64,000 nt of DNA, from the NCBI GenBank assembly GCA_963573315.1, contig OY752143.1, positions 2,418,001 to 2,482,000 of the forward strand, given 5' to 3'. The DNA is from Entomortierella parvispora. Its lineage: Eukaryota; Mortierellomycota; Mortierellomycetes; Mortierellales; Mortierellaceae. Below are positions 1 through 15,361 of the stretch, one piece after another. The position numbers and the translations under genes were made by a program. The number at the start of each line of letters is the position of its first letter. The stretch's first letter is position 1. A model generated the notes under the pieces. It made no database searches. It was not told the origin of the DNA and saw only the letters and a program-made list of their open reading frames with translations.

Positions 1-1871
1 TGATTCACTGGATCATAGATGTATCCCATCCCTGTTCCTAAAGTCGATCTATCTCCCAGAGATGAAATATCCTCAGGCGCTGTAAAAGAAATATCCCTAC
101 CCAATCGACTCTCCATAGCAGGCGGCCTGCGCCCACTCTTGTCTAATGTGTTTGTGGATGCAAATGCCTCTGTTGTTGGGTCGGATGAGTGTGTTCTCTC
201 GCTGAAAGGTCTGGCGAGCAAAGCGGGAGGTATTACTCCACTTGGTGATCCGGCGGCGGATGTTGCTTCTCCTGGCAATGATCCAAACGATGCCATAGCG
301 GGATTATGTGATGATGAAGCGGACCCGCTGCTTCCACTGCCGCCTGCGTTCTCTGACTCCCAGAAAAACCTGGCTTGCTCATAAGGACCTGGAGGAACCC
401 CATTCAGGACGTAGCTGGGTAGACTTTGAGGGTGCATCAACTGGGTTGATCCAGGTTGAGTGTAGAGTGATGCAAAGATATCTGCCTCTGAGGTTGTTGC
501 GAGTGCCGGATTATGGGGACGAACATGACTTTGGTCTGCTCCTAGCTCTGATGCTCCGATGTCCGCCTGGACATCCACTTCGTCGTCGTCGCTGAGATCA
601 GCCTCGCCTTCAACGACAGCCTCGATGTGGTGTTGCACTGCAATTAGTCGTTCAACAGCGTGTTCCACAAACCCGTGACCCTCGGCTTCATCTGCGGCAA
701 TAGGTGCATCCCCTTCATTCACTCCCATCCGAAGTCCCTCATGCTCCTGGTTTTGGATGACCCACTCCCTGAGAAGGAACACGATTACAAACACAACAAT
801 GACGACGCCACTGATGATTTGACCTTCGAAGCAGTCTAACATGAACTTGCTAAAGAAGTCGATATGAAAAGTAGTCAGTATCTTTCCGAGTAGACACGTT
901 CTCACTTGACCTTGGGGCTGTCTGTCTCTAGCAGTCGTACCTAATCCACTGATATTCTGGAGCAAGGATTTGAGCGAGAAGAACCGGGACACTATCGACC
1001 GCCTTTCCAGCATCCGATGACGATGGTACCGCTAGTTCTGACATGTTGTGTCTTGAAGCAAAGAAGGAAGTCGCGTTCCAATGAGGAGTTTCGAGACCGT
1101 TCGCCCTGAAGGCAAAGGTCTCTCCGATCCAAAAGTACAGTCTCCAGATCCAGATTGTAAAGTAAGGGAGGATCATGAGCCAGATCGTTGCCACAAGGAA
1201 GGCGCGAAGGATCATTAGCATGCCTTTTACAACCTTGTCAGTCGCTCGTCGAATCAGGACTGTCAATGGGATGGTTGCTGGCATCTCGGGCGAATAGACT
1301 AAGTAGGGGTTGAGGAGACACGGTGATCAGCATAGCATAGCATAGAGGGATTAACAAGAGAACAAGGGGGAGACGGACGCTTCCTTACTGGGAGTGAACG
1401 AGAAGTTGTACTTGCACAGCTCGCAGTACCGCTTGTTACTATGTTTGAGCCATTCGAGAAGACTGCATCGATCCAGAGGAGACGGAAAGCAAGGTGAGTG
1501 TCTTTGCGATCCCGACATCAGACCGGACCTGTACAACCATGGCTACGGTAGCAAGACAGGGATATGCGATGCTCTCGTTCTCATTCTCAACAAAAAGAGA
1601 ACGAGAGAGCACTGGAGAGAGAGACGAGAAAAATTGTAGACAAAGCATCCTTACCATTCTTGATGCACAAAGCGGATGCTTCCTGAGCATTTGCAGGGAT
1701 GGAACAAGGGCTGGTCCGGTGTGCCTTCGGAGCGGCAGACCCTGCAGATTTCTACAATGCAAACATGGTCTGGTCAGCTAGCTGGAATGAAGGAAGAGGA
1801 AGACGAGGCGAAGCATACATGTAAGCATGTTAGGCTGGTCAAAGGCTGGCTGTACCTTCGCTCTCCTCCAT
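1..1871 (-). CDS. SSM4: SSM4/DOA10 (MARCH6-type) ER membrane RING-CH ubiquitin ligase, 5' part, cut by window edge
   Basis: This encodes the N-terminal ~465 residues of the ER/inner-nuclear-membrane E3 ligase of ERAD. Exons by splice phase: 1856-1871, 1655-1751, 1389-1462, 941-1298 and 1-849 (continuing off the left edge). The first exon is only 16 nt and encodes M-E-E-S-E; joining it to exon 2 puts the RING-CH domain at the extreme N-terminus, as in the family. The C4HC3 ligands are visible as [21 protein letters not shown] and CELC, followed by [16 protein letters not shown]. Exon 4 holds a long hydrophobic segment ([19 protein letters not shown]) and exon 5 another ([19 protein letters not shown]), preceded by the family-typical DCFEGQ. 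An acidic, Ser/Gly-rich cytosolic loop follows to the edge. The later transmembrane segments are outside the window. Assignment is by recognised motifs; the family function is established knowledge. Confidence 0.93.
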
Positions 1872-2217
1872 TGGCGTGGGCTGTGGCGACGGTAAAGGAT
1901 AGGAAGGAATGGAAAGGGATGGGCGGAGTGGGATGTGGGATGTGGGATGGTTAGCAGAGACGGAAGGAGGGATGGACAAGGGAGTGAGTGAACGAATGAA
2001 TGAATGCAAGAAAGATCGGGAAAGAAGAAGAGCGAATGAAAGAGTCGACGGAGGGATGCGCCACTTTGGAAATAGAAGGAATGCGCTTTGCATGTAACAA
2101 TGCATTTTGCATGCATGTCTCCTTCACTCCATCTCTTGGCACAAAGTTTCCTTTTTTTTTTTATCTTTTGTCTTTCTTTCCCATACCCTTCTCACATCGC
2201 TCTCATCTCCCACCCGC
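1872..2217. promoter_or_regulatory. Divergent intergenic promoter between SSM4 and BRCC36-like gene
   Basis: These 346 bp separate the two start codons, so both 5' UTRs and core promoters must share them. I see a purine-rich left half, a symmetric TGCATTTTGCATGCATG stretch near 2101-2117, and a T/C-rich run (2148-2182) just before the plus-strand start. No convincing TATA box was seen. Confidence 0.55.
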
Positions 2218-4116
2218 ATGTCATCCCTCAATCCTTTCCACCCTGACAACATGGCGCGCTCCACCGCGCTCTCACGCGTCCTTGTCCAGTCCAACGTCCT
2301 TCACATCCTCCTCGCTCATGCGCTCTCGACCGAAAAGGCATGACCCGTGTTGCCACCAATGTGCACACCATGCCATGCACCATTGGTCTTGCTCTTATTT
2401 CTCTATTAATTTATTGTGCACTAATATTGAATGAATGGCACGACATGACATTAGGAAGAGATCATGGGTTTGCTAATGGGCGACTGGATTGTAAGTCTTG
2501 GCATCAACACTCGACCAGGCTGATAGCAACAGGGAACGGGAACCGACACAGTGAATACAATCAATTATCTAGCGACTAATGCCATGTGATGGCTCTTTCC
2601 TCTTGATGTTGTAGAAAGAGGGCAACACCGAAGTAGCTAGGGTTGACGGAGTCTCCCTTCTGACTCGGTCCGAGAAACGCAAGGACAGAGTCGAGATTGG
2701 GCCCGAGCAGTTGACCATGGCTGCTATTGAAGCAGAGGTATGTTTTCACTCTTTTTTTGCAAGTTATACACGATCTGTTACTCAACACCACTGGATGCCA
2801 TGTTGACTTTAGGACATCACAAAGGCGACTGGAAAGACGACGCGTGTCATCGGCTGGGTACAGTGTCCAAACGCGTGCCATGTTTTGCTTGTCAAAAGGA
2901 AGTTACCTTTGTTTGATCTCCGCGCTCATTTGAATTTTGATCTACCTGACCTCCAGTACCATAGCCATCCTCACATTACTGTTTTCCCATCGCATGTCGG
3001 TAAGAGCGGTGTCGGCACCGATGTTTTCAAGCCAATCAGGTCCCTTGATATCCAATAGGTGAGCTGACGGCGCTCTATGGATCACTTTTTTAGATCTCAG
3101 GACTCAACTCTCTCAGCAGCTCATGGACTCGAGATTTATCGGTATGATTGTCTCTTGCTTCAACACGGACAGCGAATTGGTAAGGCAAAAGTTAGCAAAA
3201 ATGCCTACCATGGAGAGTTTGAAATGTACATTGACCAGTTTTTACCATTTCTTTGCCGGTTCAGTCCAGCAAGATCCAAGTAACATGCTTCCAATCCAGA
3301 ATGGAGGACACTGGGTACACGATATTGCAATGACAACCCCATTCTGTAAAGGAGCCAACCTCTGCAAGCTCTAACACGATAATTCGTCTTATGTAGATGC
3401 GAGCACATGAAATTGCCCTTCAGTGTATTGAATGAGAATCCTCTAGACTCCCTCACCTTGCCAAAGCTTCTCGAGATTCCAGAACGGATCTTTGATGAGC
3501 AACGACAGTCATTTTACAAGTCCATTCCTCGATCCAAGACCTCAGCCGATTCTGGAAAGGCAATACTTATTAGCGACTCTCCCACAGAACTGTTCTCGTT
3601 CTCAAAGGATAGCGATGGCGACGTAGAGATGATGACAGATGATGAACTAGGTCGGAAAAAGGAGACTAGGGGATCAATGGATGATATCCCATCTGATCGA
3701 CTCAACACAAAGTAAGTATAGCTACGAAAAGCACAAGTGGCAACTGTGAAACTGTACTAATAGTGCTGTTTCTAGGCTTTTCAACGAGAAAACAATGTCA
3801 TTGCCAGACAGGATGACCTTGATTCGAAACTCGGGTGTATATGTCCAGTCACTGTCTAGTCTCGTTGACAATCTTGTTGGACCAACTTTGCAAATGCTCG
3901 TCGACCGGGAACAGTATAACCAATCCTTGGTATGCACTCTTTCAAAAGTTTTTGCCCCATTGACATGCCCGCCTGTGGTTGTGTACCGTCTCTAACAGTT
4001 TAATAATTTGATCCGCATGCTAGTTGGAATCCCTTCGGATTCAAAAGCAGGCCTTGATCCGTCAACTCAACAATGCCTCTTCCGTGAACAACCTCGTAGA
4101 TCTTACAGACGACTGA
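2218..4116 (+). CDS. BRCC3: BRCC36-like JAMM/MPN+ deubiquitinase
   Basis: Ten exons give a 354-residue protein: 2218-2337, 2455-2490, 2615-2737, 2813-2857, 2957-2999, 3094-3179, 3265-3314, 3397-3711, 3776-3929, 4024-4116. It begins like BRCC36 (HALSTEK then EEIMGLLMG) and contains RSEKRKDRVEIGPEQL. The zinc-metalloprotease core is intact: the catalytic Glu in EEIMG and the His-x-His...Asp motif YHSHPHITVFPSHVD, split over exons 5-6. The C-terminus has the LPKLLEI region and a short coiled coil (LESLRIQKQALIRQL). In animals and plants BRCC36 cleaves K63-linked ubiquitin within BRISC/BRCA1-A complexes; the partner (ABRAXAS-like) is not in this window. Intron 1 needs a GC donor. The start is the ATG nearest the conserved N-terminus. 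AATAAA at 4134-4139 is a likely poly(A) signal. Confidence 0.93.
2338..2454 (+). other. GC-AG intron 1 of the BRCC36-like gene
   Basis: The conserved junction HALSTEK|EEIMGL can only be made if the donor is AAG|GCATGA and the acceptor CATTAG|GAAGAG. Reading on instead gives an immediate TGA, and no GT lies in a usable phase at the boundary. Length is 117 bp. Confidence 0.8.
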
Positions 4117-4224
4117 ATTCCCTCACGTCCATCAATAAAAAAAGCAATGTACACTATCTTTGCTTTTTTCTCTATTATTTTGTGAAGGTGGCAGATATCT
4201 ATTGACGTGAATTTTTTTGTTGTC

Positions 4225-4255
<31 letters not shown>

Positions 4256-4293
4256 GACACCTCTTTTTCCAGAGTCTTCAGTCCTTGATGGCT
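4117..4293. repeat. Convergent 3' region with (GTT)n microsatellite
   Basis: This 177-bp gap lies between two converging genes. A trinucleotide tract of ten near-perfect GTT units covers 4225-4254. The AATAAA at 4134 probably serves the plus-strand gene. Confidence 0.8.
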
Positions 4294-8223
<3,930 letters not shown>

Positions 8224-8505
8224 GGCAGGGGGGAGAGGGGATGAAGACAAGAAGACTGCCTGGAAGAGGAAAAGGGAGGAGAGGACAAGGGAGAGGGTCG
8301 AGAGATGGGGAACAGGAGGGGGGAGAAGAGGAAGAGCGCAAGAGGGCAAGAGGGATGAGATGAGGGATGAGGGATGAAAGGTGCAGAACGCACTCTGACC
8401 AAAAGAGACACCCAAGGACAAGGGCGAGTGTGAGCCGTTGGGCGCGTGGAGAGAAGTGAGAGAGAGCGAAGGACAGCCAGGCTGTGCGTGTGTGTGAATG
8501 TGTGT

Positions 8506-8552
<47 letters not shown>

Positions 8553-8866
8553 TGTGTCTGTGTGTGTGTGTGTGTGTGTCTGTGTCTGTGTCTGTGTGGC
8601 ATGGGGGAACAATTCATCATCCTCTTCACCTCTCTTCTCTCTTCTCTCTTCCTGTCCCTCATTTCCTCATCCATCTGTCCATCCATCCCATCTTTTCCTT
8701 CCATCCATCCATCCATCCATCCATCTACGCCAAACAACCACGTCACATCGCCGTGCTTCCAGTGCTTCGCCCTTTTCTGCGCATCTCTTTTCTCCGTTTC
8801 CTTCTTCTCTCCTCCCATCAATAACATTCCTCTCATTAATTCACATCCGCATTCCCACATCGTACC
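8224..8866. repeat. Divergent gap with long GT microsatellite and (TCCA)n tract
   Basis: This 643-bp gap lies between ACAP and GAA1 start codons. It holds a purine-rich block (8228-8370), a nearly pure (GT)n tract with a few C interruptions at 8483-8597, a pyrimidine-rich stretch, and tandem CCAT units at about 8690-8725. Reading frames through these repeats are low-complexity artefacts. Promoters for both neighbours must lie here. Confidence 0.85.
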
Positions 8867-11676
8867 ATGGGCCTCCTCAGCCGCATCTCAAAAGCACAGC
8901 GGCGGACCATCTTTGGTAGATTTGTCCTCGACTGGATGCCTCGTCTGAGGTAACTTTTTTCAGGATGTGTTGCATTGCATTATTCAGAGCAGGGCGCGAT
9001 CAACGTTCAAGGCGACTAATCTCATCCACGGAAATCTTTCTCTCCTCCTGTCGTTTCTCAGCTTTGTCATGGTCGCAGTCTCTTTCATCTGGCTGCTAGC
9101 CCTACCACATCAAAACTACAGCAAGGAGGTCTACCTCTCTGAGAACGCTCTGCTCCCTGGAGGTGTAAGCGCAACCCTTTGAGGAGGTCACTTGTCAGCG
9201 CGCCACGTTGTTTCGATCAAGCTTCTTGTCATGCTGACATTCTTCTGGAATACATCATTCTTCTGGAATACATAGGCCAACACACGCTTCGACTACACTG
9301 ACTCTTTGGCTGCAGAGGCATACCGCGAAACAGTGCAACGGATATCAACACTCTCCTCATACGAGTACGTATTCGTATTTTATGTTATTTTTCCGACGGA
9401 TCAACAGTGCAACAAAGTACAAGGAATCCATTAGTGGCTGACCGTGAAAGCTTCCTTGCCTGTCCCTGCCATGTAGACGCGCAAAGGCATTAGAACAGGA
9501 ATTCGCACAGATCGGACTGAAGGCAGCAACGCAAAACTTCACCCTGAACACCAGCACAGACTCGAAGGTAACATCCAGGAACAAAAAGATTTTGGTGGCG
9601 CGGATCTGATAACGAACGCAGCCTGACAAAATACATTGATTGTAGCACGGAGTCAACACCTATGCAGTCTTTTATGCCCCTCGCAGCGATGGCACCGAAG
9701 CATTGGTCCTCAGCGCCTCATGGACTTCCAGAGACACGACCGGTAACGCTTCCTCTTGTTAAGCTTCAGCAAGGAGACTCGGTCGAACCCCTATACTTAC
9801 TATCGTCATGCTATCCAACAGATAACACCAACGCTATCGCCATGCTACTCTCTCTCGGACGAGTCTTCAAGAGTAGGGAGCTATTGACTTGATTTCTGGC
9901 TTTGCTTATGCGTGAATAAGTGACCACTTTGACTCACGACTTTTTCTGATAGGAGGGTCTCATTTCTCCAAGGACATCATTTTTGTTGTATCAGATGGAG
10001 AGGCAGAAGGACTTATGGCCTGGCTCAAGGCCTATCATGGAAACGAGGAAAATACCAAAGGTTGGTGGCGGCATTGCACAAGGTGACTAAAATGAAGAAT
10101 GACCACGACCATGAGGGACTGACATCCCCGTAAATTATTTGTAGATCGCACAGAGGAAATGCTTCATATTAGGAGTGGAGCCATCCAGGCAGCACTGAAC
10201 TTGGACTTTTCTGGAACTGGAGACTACAATGGCCTCGGAATCTTTTTCGGTAGGAGGGATTCAATATCATATCACAGTATCCCCGCAGTGCTTCATCAGT
10301 TCTAATATGACGTTGTGTTGTAGAGGGCGTTAATGGTCAGCTTCCCAACTTGGACTTGATCAAGACAGTAACGTATATCGCAGGAGGTATCTCCTTGACT
10401 TTGCACGACGAGATCGTACCTTACACCGAGAACATGACCAAGAACTACATGAACTCTCTCCGAAAAATGTTGTACATGATGAAGTACCAGGCGGCTGGAA
10501 CTCCTTCCGGCAACCACGGTTTGTATTTGAAGTACAAGATCGACGCCATCACCCTCTATGGCTTTGATAAGCCTGGCTTGGATGCGAATCGCTATGGCCT
10601 GTTCCGTCTTGGATCGTAAGTGACCTGAACAGACATACCACATGGAGTTTCGACAGAGCCTGGGATAGAGGACTGACTGACGGTTTGCATTTGTTGAATA
10701 GGCTGGTGGAGTCCACAGTCAGAAGTTTGAGTAATCTACTAGAGCACTTGCACCAGTCCTTCTTTTTCTATCTCCTGAGTGGAATTCACCGCTACACCTC
10801 AATTGGACTGTACATGCCTCCCGTAATCATCTTGGGGGTTAGCTTCATCTTCCAGGCACTCTCACTTTGGGGCGAATCAAGTGATCTATCTTTGGAAGTT
10901 GAGGCCATTGCAGAAGGCAAGGATGTCCCTGTCACTCTACCTTATTCGCGTCGTAGTCGAAGCTTCAAGACGCCTGCTACCATTGTTGGCATGTCGTTTG
11001 TTGCCGGTCTCGCTTCCTTCAAGCTCTTAAAAACCGAGTTTGGATTCCCTGGCGAGGTAAGGCTCTGGGACCAAGATGGTTTTTCTTTTTATTCTTTTTT
11101 TAGTGGCGTTTTTGCAAACATCTATATTAACCTGCTTCTCTTTAGACCCCATTGCTCAAGTTGGTGGCCAGTGTGGGTGTAAGCACCATGCTCGTTTTTT
11201 CCGCCGTGTCGACTGCCCGCCTTCGCCGACACCTTTTGGCCAAGAATGCTACGGAGAAGAGCAAGATTCAGGCTACCACCAAATACAACTCTGGCCAGCC
11301 GGCACCTGCCGCCGACTGGATCATGCTCAAGACTTTTATCCTCGCTCTCTCAGCTTTGATGGTTACGACACTGTCAGCTCTCAACTTTAGTATGGCCGTC
11401 GCGATCGGTGTTGTGATTGTTTTGCCGTTCATGATTTTCCGACCCAGCCGGTTCTTGGTGTTGAATGCGATTCAGGTCATCATCTTGTCTGTGATTTCGC
11501 CGCCAGGTCTGGTCTTCTTGGCCTCTTGGTTGTACGAAATGGATGTGAGTCTGGTTCTCAGATGGGTCCTGGACGGATATGAGATCTTTGGGACGTGGCT
11601 TTTGCCCACGCTTTGCTGCATCTACTGGCCATTGAATATCTCTGCCATGGTCATGGTTCTCATGCCCACCGAATAA
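8867..11676 (+). CDS. GAA1: GPI transamidase component GAA1
   Basis: Eleven exons give 634 residues: 8867-8949, 9062-9164, 9276-9364, 9477-9567, 9646-9742, 9822-9872, 9953-10060, 10145-10249, 10324-10615, 10702-11056, 11146-11676. The order fits GAA1: a short cytosolic start (MGLLSRISK), one hydrophobic segment (FVMVAVSFIWLLALPH), a lumenal M28-peptidase-like domain (HGVNTYAVFYAPRSDG, LNLDFSGTGDYNGLGIFFEG, PNLDLIKTV), then several C-terminal transmembrane helices from exon 10 on. The protein is part of the ER complex that swaps the C-terminal signal peptide of precursor proteins for a GPI anchor; GAA1 helps form the amide bond. At exon 2 the donor could be two bases earlier (9162) but 9164 keeps the frame. 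Confidence 0.95.
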
Positions 11677-11811
11677 ACAAAACGCAAAGCTTGGAAATGT
11701 CAAGAGATTTGTTCTATATATTTTTTAATATTATTTGAATGCAAGGTTTGGAGAATGATGTTGAAATGCAAAAGGTGTTGTCTTTCCTTTAGGAGAATGG
11801 ACCCTGACACT

Positions 11812-13013
11812 TTAATAAAAAGCGACCTGGGTTTGTCCTGATTTGATCTTTTCTGAGAGATCCTCCTGGCCAAACATCTTGAAGAGCTCTACGCGGATCT
11901 CCTGAATGTCCAGCAAAGTGCGCTTCTTGGCATCACGATGACAATCGAGCAAAATCAACTCCAAGCGATCCAACTTCAACGCACCTACAAGAAAAGGAGA
12001 AAATACCGTGTTAATCATCTAATCATCTAACAATAGTTTCTAGTTTCTTTTAAACAAAGAACAAGCAATTAGAATATCCTTTACCTTCTTCGATCAGCTT
12101 ATCAACACGACCAGGAGTACCGACGCAAATATGGGATACGGTCCTCTCCAAAAAGTAGACTTGCTCGGGGACCTTCAAATGCTTTGCAAACAACTTTCCA
12201 ATCTTGGCTGCCTCTGAGAACAAAGGCAGGGCACGAACGACGTCCACGGAACGAACACCACTGGCAGACAAGATCAAGACGACGGGGGCGCCCTTGGGCA
12301 AATCCTTGACGAGTTCCAAGGGCTTCTTCTTGGGATCATGTTTAGGAGTGGGTTCGGGCTTGTTGAACTTTCCACCCTTCTTGCCACCCTTTTGAGCCTT
12401 GGGGTCGAATTTCGAAGGGACAGGGTCGGCATCCTTGATCAAGATCTTCTTTTTCCATTCCTGGACCGCAAACTTCAAAAAACTCTCCAGGTTGACCAGA
12501 GTATGATCCAATTTGAAAGGAGAGACATCCTTGACGGAAGACTCGGGTATCCTGCGCTCCTCACGCTCAATTGAGGACAAGTGTTCAAGAGCGCGATCCT
12601 GACTGTCGATCAGAGCCTCAATTTGAGAAGCCTTGGGTCGGTCTCCAATGGGTGTGTTGTTCTCCTCTGCGCGTGCCTTCTTGGACTGAACAATTTATAT
12701 TAACAAAGAGAGCAATTGTGTAAGTATCAATTTCTTTCTTTCTCGAGTCGAAAACTGTCTTGAAGAGAAACGAGTTGCTCAAAATGAGCGGTTACTGGGG
12801 AGAGGTAAGTACTTTGTTGTTCTTCTTGTTCTTCTTGGCGGCAACAGGCGCTGCCTGTCCTCCAGGTGCGCTACGTTTTGATCCTGTGGCTGCGGTTTCG
12901 TTATCGGACTCGTCAAACGCGACACCGGCATCTTCGCCGTCGCTCAAGTATTCAGTATCAGAGACCTGGAAGTCATCCTCGAGAGCGTCGCCAGAGTCTT
13001 TCACTTTTGACAT
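11812..13013 (-). CDS. CMS1: CMS1/CMSS1-family 90S pre-ribosome protein
   Basis: Three exons (12813-13013, 12085-12685, 11812-11984) encode 324 residues. The N-terminus is acidic then basic (MSKVKDSGDALEDDF, ending in a Lys/Asn-rich stretch), typical of nucleolar factors. The conserved C-terminal part reads APVVLILSASGVRSVDVVRAL, TVSHICVGTPGRVDKLIEEG and LKLDRLELILLDCHRDAKKR, which resembles a degenerate DEAD-helicase RecA fold with motifs Ia/Ib-like TPGR and a DCHRD in place of DEAD. It converges on GAA1 with 135 bp between the stop codons. Yeast Cms1 associates with the U3-containing small-subunit processome; that role is taken from the family. Confidence 0.92.
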
Positions 13014-13650
13014 TGTAATGTGATGTGTAGGTAAGGAGGAATGTAATGGAATGAGAACGAGATGTAACAAAGCTTTGGCCGGCTGGTCGAGGAAAAAAAA
13101 AAGAAAAAATAGGACTGTTAAATTTTCAGCCGAAAAAACAAAACACTCTCACTTTGGGCCTCTTTCTTGCATTTGCAACAAAACCCCCGGTTCTTGTCAA
13201 CACCACCATCGTGTTAACCATCTCCCACAGCCATTTTTCAAGGTCGAACGGCAGAAAAAGTAGATTTTGTGTAGTTTTTATTTGATATTCATTTATTTTT
13301 GTAAGCATGCTTGTATCAAGACCTAAAAAGACTGATCAACACGAGAAACGATATGATGGTTAGTCGATTTGCCTCCATCGCGTAACAATCTGCAAAAAAG
13401 CCGGAACGGAAAGAGAGTGAAAGGAAATAGGGGAAGCTCAGACAGCACTCCGCGTTGGGGGCGCGATTTGATACCATAGCCATATGGTGTGCACAAGGTG
13501 GGTCGGTCCGCGTGAAGCGGATACCTCTGCGTTCACCGACGTGGTAAGTCAAAATTTTCATCATAGGAGTAGTGAGGGATTGTGTAGCAATTGTACAGCA
13601 ATTGTACAGTAGGGAAGAAGAGACAGAAGACAAGACTTACCAAACCTGAT
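13014..13650. other. Gap between CMS1 promoter and F-box gene 3' end
   Basis: About 640 bp. The part nearest 13014 is the CMS1 upstream region and includes A-rich runs. The part nearest 13650 may contain the true last exon of the neighbouring F-box gene (see that entry). No other gene or RNA was recognised. Confidence 0.5.
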
Positions 13651-15267
13651 TCACGACAAGACAAGGGGAGTGCGGATGGAATGCAAGGAAGGATCGCGTG
13701 AAAAGTGGATGGAATGATGATGAGAGAGAAAGAAGGAAGGAAAAAAAAGAGAGTAAATAAAGAATTCGTTGGTGGCTTGTGTCTTTTGAGTGTCACGTTG
13801 GCACGTACTTCTCTTTCGGATACCGAAAAGGATTGGGTAGGCCGTCCCATCGACCAACTTTTGCATGTTGGGCCAGTGCGCTTTTATCCACGCACTCTCG
13901 TCATAACCCAAGACATGATCTGTACCCAACAGCGACAACTCCTCCAAGGAACTGAGGTTGCCCAATAGACTCAATCCAAGGTCTAGTCGAAGGCGAATTG
14001 GCAACAGGCTCGGTTGAGGCTGTGTCCTGTCCATCCATAGATGTTTTAGATTCACAAGCGTCGCTAGCCTCTGAAAAACAACAAGTTGTGCAGACGGAGA
14101 GGTCACCGCAATCGTCAAATAGAGGGTCCTCAACCGAAGACAGACCCAAGGTCGCGAATCCCGTTCCATTTCGACATTTGTGATCAAAGGCCCATGGAAT
14201 ATCTCTAGTCCTTCAAGATGACAGAGGATATCGTGGACCATTTCTTTCGAAACTCTCTCACACTGACCCAAATCGAGTACTTTGAGGGTTGATGCGTGAT
14301 GACTGCCGGCTTTTAAGACCGCCCAGGAGGCTGGACCAAAGTGACTCGTTGGCACAGAAAGCTGCTCCAGTCCGACCTGAGATCTCGTTTCCAGAAAATT
14401 TACCAAATCTGCCTCTGGATGAAAGGATGGAACATTCAGGGACACTAGGTTCGGACAAGCATTGTGTCTTTTTAAACAGAGCACAAGAGTTGCGGTGGCA
14501 TGTCCCTCAACAACCACTGACGACCGGCCTGACATCGTTAACGCCTTCAGCTCGGGACAGTGCATCAAAAGCTGATAAAGAGACACTTTTGACATGCCTT
14601 GACAGGACAGTGTCAACTCGGTGATGCGAGCAGGCTCGCAGCCTTCAAACGTGGACCATGGTGGATCATCCTCCTCTTCAACTGAGTCCAGGAAGTCAAT
14701 CTCAATGTGCAGGCTCCGAATCTTGGATAATGCTTGCCAACAGCCCAGCCAACTGTGACGCCTCACCTTTCCACGAGTAATCTTCAATTGATTCAGCTGA
14801 GAGCAGCTTGCAATGACTGCCCAGATACGTGGGGTCGTGTCCCTTCTCCAAGGATCAAGATTAATGGATATATGACGAAGGGTGGTGCGGTGTCTTTCGA
14901 TTAATCTCTCCTCTGGAAGAATGGGCTCCAGTGCGCCGTAAGGCCGAGATATTAGGGTAGGGTTGGTATCGAGCAAGTTTAAGGACTGAAGTCGAGGGCA
15001 AGAAAGCTCATTGAAAGCCGGAAAACGCATTGTGCCCCTCTGGAACTCAAGGTGGTGGATCAGGTGTGCGTTTCGGACAAGGCTCGCCTGGGACGGGGAT
15101 GTTTGGGTCGGGGAAGACCATTTCACTGCAGTGTCGCTCCAGAGCCAGGGTTCAAAGGAGTGCCTCCAGTCCCGAGAGACGAGAACACAGGCTTCTAAGG
15201 AGCGTTTGGATAGGAATTGGCCCAGGTGGTACTTAATCTCGACAAGGGAGAGCGGATGTGTTGACAT
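13651..15267 (-). CDS. F-box / leucine-rich-repeat-like protein, C-terminus uncertain
   Basis: The start MSTHPLSLVEIKYHLGQFL leads straight into an F-box-like helix pair (LSKRSLEACVLVSRDWRHSF), then a long region of spaced Leu-rich segments (LQSLNLLDTN, LRHISINLDPW, LNQLKITRG, ITELTLSCQG, LKALTMSG, LSSLEELSLLG). This is the common fungal F-box/LRR architecture: a substrate adaptor for SCF ubiquitin ligases; the substrate cannot be predicted. The open frame runs to 13651, giving 538 residues. However, a strong donor (A|gtacgtg) sits at 13808-13809 and everything after it is low complexity, so the real coding exon probably ends at 13809 and a short last exon lies between about 13390 and 13660. 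I could not choose its acceptor. Confidence 0.75.
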   Translation of the reverse strand: MSTHPLSLVEIKYHLGQFLSKRSLEACVLVSRDWRHSFEPWLWSDTAVKWSSPTQTSPSQASLVRNAHLIHHLEFQRGTMRFPAFNELSCPRLQSLNLLDTNPTLISRPYGALEPILPEERLIERHRTTLRHISINLDPWRRDTTPRIWAVIASCSQLNQLKITRGKVRRHSWLGCWQALSKIRSLHIEIDFLDSVEEEDDPPWSTFEGCEPARITELTLSCQGMSKVSLYQLLMHCPELKALTMSGRSSVVVEGHATATLVLCLKRHNACPNLVSLNVPSFHPEADLVNFLETRSQVGLEQLSVPTSHFGPASWAVLKAGSHHASTLKVLDLGQCERVSKEMVHDILCHLEGLEIFHGPLITNVEMERDSRPWVCLRLRTLYLTIAVTSPSAQLVVFQRLATLVNLKHLWMDRTQPQPSLLPIRLRLDLGLSLLGNLSSLEELSLLGTDHVLGYDESAWIKAHWPNMQKLVDGTAYPILFGIRKRSTCQRDTQKTQATNEFFIYSLFFPSFFLSHHHSIHFSRDPSLHSIRTPLVLS

Positions 15268-15361
15268 GGTGGAAGAGTTGTTCGGTCGAGCAATGGAGAA
15301 TGGCCACAGACATTTGAATGTCAAGCAGCTGAGCAAAAAGAGTCGCGTTTATTGTGACTGG

